From Terriglobia bacterium (GTDB taxonomy: Bacteria > Acidobacteriota > Terriglobia > Bryobacterales > Bryobacteraceae): DNA of 51,513 bases. A program made the position numbers and the translations under genes. This document shows, one piece after another, positions 44,981 through 51,513 of the stretch. The notes beneath the pieces were generated by a model, which was not told the origin of the DNA, made no database searches, and worked only from the letters and a program-made list of their open reading frames with translations. Positions within the stretch are counted from its first letter, which is position 1. Every line of letters starts with the position of its first letter. The stretch lies in NCBI GenBank assembly GCA_021324615.1, contig JAJPIT010000095.1, positions 1 to 51,513 on the forward strand. Reading direction: 5' to 3'.

Positions 44981-47131
44981 TCACTTCCCGATCTGCCGCA
45001 GCAGATCAAGGGCCTTCTGGCGGACCGCCGGATTAGAGCCGTCCGCCGCCATGCGCAGATGCTCTGCGGCTTCCTCGAAGTTCCCACGATCGGCCAGCAG
45101 GAGCGCCAGATCCAGATGCGCCTGCGGGAACTTCGGATCGGTTTGAAGGGCGATTCGAAGCTGCTTCTCAGCCTCCCCGGGCCGGTTTTGCCGAGCCAGC
45201 GCCACCGCGTAATTGCATCGCGCCGCGACATTGCCCGGCGCGCTCTTCAGCGCCTGCTCGAAATGAAAGATCGCGCCGGAAAGATCGCCTCGGGAGGCGA
45301 GCAGCATCGCCAAATTGGCTTGCGCGTCCACCAGATCCGGCTGGATGCGCAGAGCTGTTTCGAGCGCATTTTGCGCCTCCGCGAATTTTCCGGAATCCGC
45401 CAGAGCGCCGCCCAGCGCGTTCCACGCATCGGGAAACTCCGGATCGAGCGCCGCCGATTTCCGAAACGCGATAATCGCATCCGCCTTGCGGCCGAGGCTC
45501 AAATCCGCATCGCCCAGCGCATACCAGCCGCGCGCGTCATCGGGAGCCAACGCGATCGAGCGGTTCAGCATGGCGAGGGCTCGCGTCTTGGCTCCCGTCG
45601 CGAGCAGCGCGCCTGCCAGTCTCCGCGCCGCCCAGGCTGATTTCGGGTCCCGCTCCAGCGCCTGCTCATAGGCCGTCGCCGCCGCCGCGTCATCTCCTTT
45701 TGCGCGCAGCGCGTCGCCCAGCTCCACGTAAAACCCGGCCGCCCGCGGATGCTGTTTGGCGATTTCCGCCGCGAGTTGCTCCACCCCCGCCGCGATGTTG
45801 CTTCCATCCCGCACCTGGGCCACCGCCAGATACAGCCGATCCTCGCCGCTGCCGGGAAAGGGCTTCGGATAATACGGAGCTACCGGACCGCGATAGCCGT
45901 TCTCGGCCCGTTCCGGAACCTCGGCGATTTCCGCGAGCAGATCGCCTGCCGGCTTCATGCGCTGGATGCGATGATCCGTCATGACTGCATGGACCACGTC
46001 CACGGTGCGCCGCTTCGGCATGTGGCAGCCCACGCAATCCGGCTCGGCGGTGTGCCGGCGCGCCGCCACCCGCGCCTCGAACGCTCCGTTGTGGCAGCTC
46101 CGGCAGACGCCGTTATAGCGCCGCCGGGCCGCCTCGCCCCGCTCCACACGGTGCGGATCGTGGCAGGTGAGGCACGTCAGCGCGCCTTTGCTCTGCAGAT
46201 AACACTGCGATGCGCGCAAACGCACGGCGGAGCTGTCGATTTCAATACCGTTATCCTTCTCGTTCGCCGCGCCGCGCTCAAAGAACAACGCGAATCGACC
46301 GAGCGGCTCGCCCGCGCGATAGGAAAAAGGACCGCGATCGAAGCGGCGGACCTGCGCGGGCAGCCGCCGGCTGGTGGTTTGCAGATGGCACTGCATGCAC
46401 ACCTCCATCTGCCGATCCGCCGGGAGCCGCGCCGGATTGACGATCGCCTTCCGAACTTCCCCCACCGCCGCGCCGCGCTGCGCCAGGCGCGCATGTTCCC
46501 CGCCCGGACCATGGCAGCGCTGGCAGTCGATCCCCTCCGGCAGCGGATCGAGATACGCCGGAACGCTGTTTTCCTGCTCATGTCCCGCCGGAATCCGCGG
46601 ATAGGCGTTGTGGCAGAACATGCACTCATAGGAAATCTTGCGCGGGGCGACAAACTGGCTCGAATCGAAGCCCGGATTCATCCCCCAGGAGCCGCCTTTT
46701 TCCGAATACCAGGCCAGGGGAAGCTCGATCAGGCTGCCATCCCGCTCGCGGTGCAGGTAAGTTCGCGCATGATTGCCGGAGCCCATCACGTAATCGATCC
46801 GCCACTCCGCGCGATTGATTCTTTCGCCGCCCGGTCCCGATTGCCAGCGGCTCTGATAGAGCTGCCCCCCGCGGGCGCTTATCGAATAGGCCGCGCCGGT
46901 CGCAGAATGGTGAAAAGGAAGCCCCCTGGCGAGATTTTCCTGATTCAGCCCGGCCCGCGAAAACGAGCGCGCCATGCCGCTCTGCGCATAGCTTCGGGAA
47001 TAAGCCGCATGACATCCCTCGCAGATCTTCGAGTCGACGAACGCGGTTCCCGTCTCCTGCCCCGCTCCCGTCCCGCGCGCGATCCAGAACGCCGCCGCCA
47101 GCAGGATTCCCCGGCATCGCCGCTCCCGCAT
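44981..47131 (-). CDS. Heptaheme cytochrome c fused to TPR domain
   Basis: 716 residues from the ATG at 47131. A signal peptide (GILLAAAFWIARGTGAG) precedes seven CxxCH heme motifs starting at residues 37, 170, 203, 245, 320, 343 and 366. The arrangement recalls the cytochrome c554/NrfA-like multiheme superfamily (HGPGGEHARL after the third motif). From about 430 to the end there are seven or so TPR units (WYALGDADLSLGRKADAI, AWNALGGALADSGKFAEA). It is probably periplasmic, moving electrons while the TPRs hold a partner. No CX2CK catalytic heme is seen, so nitrite reductase activity is unlikely. Confidence 0.9.
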   Translation of the reverse strand: MRERRCRGILLAAAFWIARGTGAGQETGTAFVDSKICEGCHAAYSRSYAQSGMARSFSRAGLNQENLARGLPFHHSATGAAYSISARGGQLYQSRWQSGPGGERINRAEWRIDYVMGSGNHARTYLHRERDGSLIELPLAWYSEKGGSWGMNPGFDSSQFVAPRKISYECMFCHNAYPRIPAGHEQENSVPAYLDPLPEGIDCQRCHGPGGEHARLAQRGAAVGEVRKAIVNPARLPADRQMEVCMQCHLQTTSRRLPAQVRRFDRGPFSYRAGEPLGRFALFFERGAANEKDNGIEIDSSAVRLRASQCYLQSKGALTCLTCHDPHRVERGEAARRRYNGVCRSCHNGAFEARVAARRHTAEPDCVGCHMPKRRTVDVVHAVMTDHRIQRMKPAGDLLAEIAEVPERAENGYRGPVAPYYPKPFPGSGEDRLYLAVAQVRDGSNIAAGVEQLAAEIAKQHPRAAGFYVELGDALRAKGDDAAAATAYEQALERDPKSAWAARRLAGALLATGAKTRALAMLNRSIALAPDDARGWYALGDADLSLGRKADAIIAFRKSAALDPEFPDAWNALGGALADSGKFAEAQNALETALRIQPDLVDAQANLAMLLASRGDLSGAIFHFEQALKSAPGNVAARCNYAVALARQNRPGEAEKQLRIALQTDPKFPQAHLDLALLLADRGNFEEAAEHLRMAADGSNPAVRQKALDLLRQIGK

Positions 47132-47138
47132 CCCCCTT

Positions 47139-47144
47139 ATTTTA
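47139..47144 (-). promoter_or_regulatory. -10 element upstream of the heptaheme cytochrome gene
   Basis: TAAAAT on the minus strand, seven bases before the ATG at 47131, with AAGGGGG in between. Confidence 0.35.
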
Positions 47145-47201
47145 AAATCGCGCCCGGATCTGCGCCGCCGCGGCTCGTGACATAATGTAAAGCGTTCCCG
47201 G

Positions 47202-47999
47202 ATGCCCCGCTCCGCGCCGCAACGCCCGTTGAAGCCGGTTTCCCCGCTGGCCCGCACCACCCTGACCGCATCCGCCTTCGAACAGCTCATCACTTATGTG
47301 GTCGGCGGCGACTGGAAGGCGGGCGACCGCATCCCGCCCGAGCGCGAATTGTGCCGCCAGCTCGGCATCGCCCGCACCTCCCTGCGCGAAGCTCTCAAGG
47401 CCATGGAGCTGATCGGCATGCTCGAAAGCCGGGTCGGCGACGGCACCTTCGTTTGCGACCGCGGCGAGTTTCTTTCCCGCCCCCTGCTGTGGGCCTTCAC
47501 CGGCACCGATCATCACGAGCTGCGCGACGTCATGGAGGCCCGCGAGCTGATCGAACGCGAATTGGCGGCTCTGGCCGCCGAGCGCGGCTCCGGCGCGGAA
47601 ATCGAAGCCATCGGCGCCGCAGTCGAGCGCATGCGTGATTCGCTGGCCCGCGGCGAATCGATCTTCGACGCCGACTCCCAGTTTCATTTGGCCATCGCCG
47701 CGGCCGCCCACAACGGTGTGCTGCGCAACGCCGTCCAGGTGCTGCGCAACCTGATGCGCCAGTGGATCGTGCTGAAGTATCTGATTCCCGACGTCCCCCA
47801 TAATGTTTTAAGACAGCACGAAGCGATCTTCCGCGCCATCCGCGACCGCGACGCCCAGGGCGCGCGCAACGCCATGGGCAAGCACCTGGAGGACACCGCC
47901 TACTTCGTCTCCCAGATCGTCGACCGCGGCGCCGGCCACTCCAAAAACGGCCGCCGCGGAAAAGCGAACTCGCCCCGTCCGCCGGATTCAGGATCTTAA
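47202..47999 (+). CDS. FadR/GntR-family transcriptional regulator (FCD type)
   Basis: 265 residues. Winged helix-turn-helix at about 20-90 (WKAGDRIPPERELCRQLGI, SLREALKAMELIGMLE). The C-terminal FCD domain (about 105-240) has the usual metal/ligand residues: an Asp and His in DADSQFHLAI, His in LRQHEAIFRAIRDRD, and His in MGKHLEDT. Such regulators bind acids or sugar acids and repress nearby catabolic genes. It is divergent from the heptaheme cytochrome gene with 70 bp between starts, so that gene is one candidate target, as is its own promoter. The C-terminal 25 residues are a basic, disordered-looking tail. Confidence 0.92.
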   Translation: MPRSAPQRPLKPVSPLARTTLTASAFEQLITYVVGGDWKAGDRIPPERELCRQLGIARTSLREALKAMELIGMLESRVGDGTFVCDRGEFLSRPLLWAFTGTDHHELRDVMEARELIERELAALAAERGSGAEIEAIGAAVERMRDSLARGESIFDADSQFHLAIAAAAHNGVLRNAVQVLRNLMRQWIVLKYLIPDVPHNVLRQHEAIFRAIRDRDAQGARNAMGKHLEDTAYFVSQIVDRGAGHSKNGRRGKANSPRPPDSGS

Positions 48000-48005
48000 A
48001 GGAAC

Positions 48006-48023
48006 CCTGCCGTCCGCGGCGGG
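48006..48023. terminator. Weak hairpin between convergent genes
   Basis: Seven-pair stem with one G:U pair (CCTGCCG / CGGCGGG) and a four-base loop, followed by CTTT on the plus strand. It could end the regulator transcript; the T tract is short. Confidence 0.3.
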
Positions 48024-48030
48024 CTTTCGC

Positions 48031-48675
48031 TCAACAGGTAATACATGCCCACCGGCCCTTTTCATCGCGAAATCCCGACAGGATCCGCCGCCGCGCGACG
48101 CGCTCCAAGTCCGGCCGCAGCTCCCCGATCACCGCTTCGTCGATGTTGGCGACCACCACGTCGAAGCTGCCCGGGCGCACCGCGTCGGCGCTGCCGATAA
48201 AAAACGGGACCACTTTGGCCGCCTCCGGATCGAGATCGCAGGCCACCACCCGCCCGGCGCCGAGCAGCTTGGCCGCCCGCGCGAGAATTCCCGATCCGGT
48301 GCCCACGTCGAGCACCGCATCGCCCGGCCGCACGATTCGCTCCATCGCCTCCAGACACAACTGCGTGCACGGATGCCGGCCGGTTCCGCACTGCATCCCC
48401 GGATTGATTTCCAGGCGAAAACGCCCCGCGGGCGTGGGATCTTCGCGCCACGGAGCCACCACGAAGAATTTTTCTCCCACCAGCAGCGGCGGCCAGGCGT
48501 CGTAGGTCTGCTGGAGGAAATCCGTTTCCTCGCACGCCTGCGGATCACCGAAGCGCGCCGCGCTTTCCCGGTCCTCGAAAAAAGCCTCCAGCCAGCCGTC
48601 GTGCTCGATGATGCCCGACGTGCCGGCCTCGTATAAGTCCGCCAGCAGATCGGGCGAAACCTCGATCCGGTACAT
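48031..48675 (-). CDS. prmA: Compact ribosomal protein L11 methyltransferase (PrmA-like)
   Basis: 214 residues from the ATG at 48675 (the open frame continues upstream, but within the acyl-CoA ligase gene). The PrmA hallmark NPGMQCGTGRHPCTQLCLE precedes the SAM-binding motif I (VLDVGTGSGILARAAKLLGA) and the acidic loop ACDLDPEA; VVANID replaces the usual NILA. It is about 80 residues shorter than E. coli PrmA, mostly through a reduced N-terminal recognition domain and a shortened stretch after motif I. It may therefore methylate L11 or another protein. The start overlaps the acyl-CoA ligase stop by one base (TGATG), so translation is coupled. Confidence 0.82.
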   Translation of the reverse strand: MYRIEVSPDLLADLYEAGTSGIIEHDGWLEAFFEDRESAARFGDPQACEETDFLQQTYDAWPPLLVGEKFFVVAPWREDPTPAGRFRLEINPGMQCGTGRHPCTQLCLEAMERIVRPGDAVLDVGTGSGILARAAKLLGAGRVVACDLDPEAAKVVPFFIGSADAVRPGSFDVVVANIDEAVIGELRPDLERVARRRILSGFRDEKGRWACITC

Positions 48676-50264
48676 CAGCCCTGCACGCGTTTCTCTTTCC
48701 CGGCCCAGAACTTTTCCTTGAGGATCAGCTTGCGGATCTTGCCGGTTCCGGTCTTGGGCAGCGCCTCGCTTGAAAACTCGACGATCCGCGGCAGCTTGAA
48801 TCTTCCCAGGCGCTGGCTCAGAAACGCGATCAGCTCCTCGGCGGTCAGCGACATTCCCGGCTTCAGCACCACGATCGCCGCGGGCACCTCGCCCCACTGG
48901 TCGCTCGGCGCGGCGACCACGGCGCACTCGAATACCGCCGGATGCGCGAAAATTTCGCGCTCCACCTCCAGCGAGGAGATGTTTTCGCCGCCCGAAATGA
49001 TGATCTCCTTTTTGCGATCCACGATGTGGATATAGCTCTCCTCGTCCCACACCGCCATGTCCCCGGTATGAAACCACGGACCGGTCATCACCGCCGCCGT
49101 GCCCTCCGGGTCCTTGTAGTATCCGTCCATCACGTGATCGCCCATGGCGACCACCTCCCCGATCGACTTCATGTCGCGCGGCACGTCGTTCATCTCCGCA
49201 TCCACCACGCGCACCGTCACGCCGGGAATCGGCCAGCCGGCCATCGCCTGCCGCCGCAGCCGCTCGGCGTCGTTTTCGTATTTCAAGCCCTTGGACCGCG
49301 ACGAGGTCAGCACCGGCGAAGTCTCCGTCAGGCCGTATCCGGCGATGCACTCGCAGCCGGGAATCGCCTTCTCCACCCGCTCGGCCAGCTCAGGCGACGA
49401 GGCCGCCCCGCCGATCATCACCCGGCGCATGCTCGACAGATCGTATTTGCCGCGGTCAGGACAGTTGATCAGGGCGTTGGCCATGGTCGGAACCAGGCAC
49501 ATGTCCGTCGCTTTGTGCTCCTCGATCAGTTGGAAGACCGTGTTCGGTTCGAAGCGGCGGACCATCACCTGCGTGACTCCGTTCAGCGTGGACGCCTGCG
49601 GCCGCCCCCAGCCGTTGGCGTGAAACATCGGGATGGTGTGCAGATCGACCATCGTGTCGATGTCCTTATAAATCGAGCTGACGTCGAGCGCGTGAACATA
49701 CAGTGTGCGGTGCGAGAGCGTCACCCCCTTGGGCGTTCCCGTGCTTCCGCTGGTGTAGAAAAGCTCGGCGATGGCCGACTCCTCGTAGGAAAAAATATCG
49801 GCGCGCTCCGGCCGGCCCGCCGCGATCAGCTCCTCGTAGCACAGATCCGCGCACGGAATCTGCTCGTCGAGCGTCACCCAGCGCTCAACGGCGGCGCAGT
49901 TTCGCCGAAGCTTTTCGATCATCGGCGCGAAGTCGTTCTCAAACATCAGCATCTTCGCGCCGGAGTGGTTCAGGATGTTGGTCAGCTCCGTCTCCGACAG
50001 CCGCACGTTCAACGGCATCACGATTCCGCGAGCCTGAACCACGCCGTAATAGCCTTCGATCAACTGATGATTGTTGAAGCTGAGATAGGCGACGCGGTCT
50101 CCGACGGCGATGCCGAACTTCGGCAGCGCGTTGGCCAGGCGCTCGGCGCGTTGGCCGAATTCGGCGTAAGTGAAGCGGCGATCGCCCGAAATGATGCCGG
50201 TTTTCGAGCCAAAAACATCCATCGCGCGGTGCAGGCACCGCAGCGGCGTGAGCGGAATGTACAT
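48675..50264 (-). CDS. Fatty-acyl-CoA synthetase (AMP-binding)
   Basis: 529 residues. P-loop FYTSGSTGTPKG at 169-180, then HTIPMFHANGWG, GYGLTETSPV, WFHTGDMAVWDEE, IISGGENISSLEVE and the C-terminal catalytic Lys509 in LPKTGTGKIRK. The pattern matches medium-chain and methylmercaptopropionate-type acyl-CoA ligases. It is the third AMP-forming acyl-CoA ligase in the window, beside acs and the FAA1-type enzyme. The gene begins three bases after the TPR gene stop and overlaps prmA, so it is the middle gene of a three-gene operon. Confidence 0.92.
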   Translation of the reverse strand: MYIPLTPLRCLHRAMDVFGSKTGIISGDRRFTYAEFGQRAERLANALPKFGIAVGDRVAYLSFNNHQLIEGYYGVVQARGIVMPLNVRLSETELTNILNHSGAKMLMFENDFAPMIEKLRRNCAAVERWVTLDEQIPCADLCYEELIAAGRPERADIFSYEESAIAELFYTSGSTGTPKGVTLSHRTLYVHALDVSSIYKDIDTMVDLHTIPMFHANGWGRPQASTLNGVTQVMVRRFEPNTVFQLIEEHKATDMCLVPTMANALINCPDRGKYDLSSMRRVMIGGAASSPELAERVEKAIPGCECIAGYGLTETSPVLTSSRSKGLKYENDAERLRRQAMAGWPIPGVTVRVVDAEMNDVPRDMKSIGEVVAMGDHVMDGYYKDPEGTAAVMTGPWFHTGDMAVWDEESYIHIVDRKKEIIISGGENISSLEVEREIFAHPAVFECAVVAAPSDQWGEVPAAIVVLKPGMSLTAEELIAFLSQRLGRFKLPRIVEFSSEALPKTGTGKIRKLILKEKFWAGKEKRVQG

Positions 50265-50267
50265 AAA

Positions 50268-50963
50268 TCAGCGGCGATGTTCCAGAACGGCGGCCATCTC
50301 CTGATCGGCTTCGAAGCCCTCCAGATCGCCCAGATTGCGCCGCGCCAACGACCGCGCGCGGTAGACATAGGGGGCCTCCCGCAGCTCCGCGATGGCCTGG
50401 TCGTAATCCTCGATGGCCTTCCGGTGCTCGCCTAAATCCTCATACGTCTGGCCTCGCTCAAAGTACGCTTCCACGTTGGGCGCGACCTCGATCGATTTCG
50501 TAAACTCCTCCAGGGCCCGCCGCGTGTCGCCGCGCTCGCGATACACAAATCCCCGGGCCGTATAGGCGGCGGCCAGATTGGGATTGATCTCGATGGCGCG
50601 GCCGAAGTCGGCCAGCGCCAGGTCGCCTTCGTTCAGATAGCGATGGCAGATGCCGCGCTCCAGATACGCATTGAAGTGCCGCGGCCAGATGGCGATGGCC
50701 CGCGAAAATTTGTTGACGGCATCCCGGTAATCTCCCGCCGCCATCCGCTTCATGGCCGCCTGATATTGCTGATCGGCGCGCTGCGGAGCGGAGGCGATAT
50801 AGGCATACACGCCCCAGCTCAAAACCGCCAGCGCGCACGCCGAAGCGGTGCCATAAAGCAGCCGCTTCTGCCTGGCCGTCAGTTTCTTTTTCGTCCCCGG
50901 GCGCGCCACCGGCGGGGGCGGTTTTACCGCATCCCACAGGCGGGAGAGCACGGATCGGGCCAT
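50268..50963 (-). CDS. Membrane-anchored TPR protein
   Basis: 231 residues. A basic N-terminus (VARPGTKKKLTARQKR) is followed by one transmembrane helix at about 36-57 (LYGTASACALAVLSWGVYAY). TPR units then fill residues 62-225 (YQAAMKRMAAGDYRDAVNKF, AYTARGFVYRERGDTRRALE), probably on the periplasmic side. It is a scaffold of unknown partner. It is the first gene of the operon with the acyl-CoA ligase and prmA-like genes, and has a near-perfect extended -10 upstream. Confidence 0.85.
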   Translation of the reverse strand: MARSVLSRLWDAVKPPPPVARPGTKKKLTARQKRLLYGTASACALAVLSWGVYAYIASAPQRADQQYQAAMKRMAAGDYRDAVNKFSRAIAIWPRHFNAYLERGICHRYLNEGDLALADFGRAIEINPNLAAAYTARGFVYRERGDTRRALEEFTKSIEVAPNVEAYFERGQTYEDLGEHRKAIEDYDQAIAELREAPYVYRARSLARRNLGDLEGFEADQEMAAVLEHRR

Positions 50964-50974
50964 GGCAGGAATCG

Positions 50975-50983
50975 ATTATAGCA
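50975..50983 (-). promoter_or_regulatory. Consensus extended -10 element of the TPR/acyl-CoA ligase/prmA operon
   Basis: TGC-TATAAT on the minus strand, eleven bases before the ATG at 50963. Confidence 0.6.
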
Positions 50984-51003
50984 GGATGAAAATGAGATCA
51001 TCC

Positions 51004-51513
51004 TCACGGCTCCCATCCCCCGCCGAGCGCCGCATAAAGCTGGACCAGCGATAACCGCTCATTCAGCTCCGCCCGGGCCAGATTCAACTGCGCGGCGAAA
51101 TGGTTGGTCTCGCTGGTCAGCACCTCCAGATAGCTGGCCGCCCCGCCCTTGTAGCGGATCTGCGAGAGCTCCGCCGCGCTTTCCGCCGCCGCGGTCAAGG
51201 CCTGCTGCCGCTCCCGGAACTCGCGCAGCTTGGAATAGGAAATCAGGGCGTCGGAGACCTGCCGGAACGCCTGCTGGATGGTCTGCTGGTAGGCCAGCAG
51301 CGCCTGCTGCCGCTGCGCCTCCACCAGCTTGAGGTTCGACCGCAGCCGGCCCGCGGTGAAAATCGGCTGATTCAAGGGAACGGAAAAATTCCAGCCCGCG
51401 TGTGTAAACAATCCGGAGAGCTGCGGGCTTTCGCCGCCGAAAGCGCCGGTTAGCGGAAGATCCGGAAAAAACGCGGCCCGCGCCACTCCGATCTGCGCGT
51501 TGGCGGCGACGAG
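51004..51513 (-). CDS. Outer-membrane efflux protein, TolC/NodT family (5' end cut by window)
   Basis: The last 169 residues of an RND-type outer-membrane factor; the frame is open to the window edge, so the N-terminus lies outside. NAQIGVARAAFFPDLPLTG is the family's strand-turn region, followed by long amphipathic helices (QQALLAYQQTIQQAFRQV, YLEVLTSETNHFAAQLNLA) that form the periplasmic tunnel. The end ALGGGWEP is typical of NodT lipoproteins. It works with an inner-membrane pump and adaptor, not seen here. It ends 40 bp before the TPR gene start on the same strand. Confidence 0.9.
   Translation of the reverse strand, partial: LVAANAQIGVARAAFFPDLPLTGAFGGESPQLSGLFTHAGWNFSVPLNQPIFTAGRLRSNLKLVEAQRQQALLAYQQTIQQAFRQVSDALISYSKLREFRERQQALTAAAESAAELSQIRYKGGAASYLEVLTSETNHFAAQLNLARAELNERLSLVQLYAALGGGWEP

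Noticed and set aside
44935-45231. Upstream extension of the M14 peptidase frame by about 99 codons
   Set aside because: It overlaps the end of the cytochrome gene in another phase, and the signal peptide begins at the ATG at 44934.
47180-47188. ACAT-A-ATGT dyad as a proven operator of the FCD regulator
   Set aside because: Nine bases are too few to separate from chance and differ from the usual FadR-type T-x-G-T-x3-A-C-x-A core. It is mentioned only as a hint.
48675-49350. Upstream extension of the PrmA frame
   Set aside because: It lies wholly within the acyl-CoA ligase gene and encodes a Gly/Arg-rich string without family features. The ATG overlapping the ligase stop is the natural start.

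Overview
The window is GC-rich, gene-dense DNA that looks like Acidobacteriota of the Solibacter/Bryobacter type (inference from protein families; no rRNA gene is present to prove it). The clues are three large outer-membrane receptors with an N-terminal carboxypeptidase-regulatory-like domain, an NHL-repeat protein carrying the C-terminal module first described in Solibacter, a quinoprotein dehydrogenase with a small c-type cytochrome, a heptaheme cytochrome fused to TPRs, and an S9 peptidase. I see no tRNA, rRNA, CRISPR array, insertion sequence or phage gene. No gene-free stretch exceeds about 270 bases.

Layout. 1-2240: 3'-truncated TonB-dependent receptor. 2511-6744: deoxyhypusine-synthase-like enzyme, myo-inositol oxygenase, a secreted unknown, and an ECF sigma factor translationally coupled to a beta-barrel protein. 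6785-13212 (minus): a tight five-gene cluster for acyl-CoA activation, isocitrate oxidation, acetate activation and NADH oxidation, divergent from a HisN-like phosphatase. 14018-15822: small basic protein and a radical SAM protein. 15847-18632 (minus): ECF42-type sigma factor, two DGPF/YCII proteins and a DinB-like protein, with two near-identical candidate ECF promoters. 18723-22012: polyprenyl diphosphate synthase, sugar-phosphate isomerase, a cytochrome c/helix-hairpin-helix fusion and GalT. 22037-30985 (minus): NHL protein, cytochrome c, PQQ dehydrogenase and a second receptor. 31245-37882: IlvD, S9 peptidase and a heme-type ABC importer (hmuTUV). 37903-47131 (minus): third receptor, a very large M14 peptidase and the heptaheme-TPR cytochrome. 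47202-51513: FadR-type regulator, a compact PrmA, an acyl-CoA ligase, a TPR protein and a 5'-truncated NodT-type efflux protein.

How the genes work together. The picture is of a heterotroph that takes up and breaks down organic polymers (receptors, S9 and M14 peptidases, periplasmic PQQ dehydrogenase), activates fatty acids and acetate, feeds the TCA cycle and respires through NDH-2 and c-type cytochromes.

Two signals stand out. First, many genes have no Shine-Dalgarno sequence but have a TANNNT -10 element, often the extended TGnTANNNT form, ending only 6-9 bases before the start codon, so transcripts would be leaderless or nearly so. Second, the ECF42/DGPF/DinB locus has two aligned promoters of the form GTCGA-N16-CGTC in front of two of its transcription units, with a strong terminator between them, consistent with a self-contained stress regulon.
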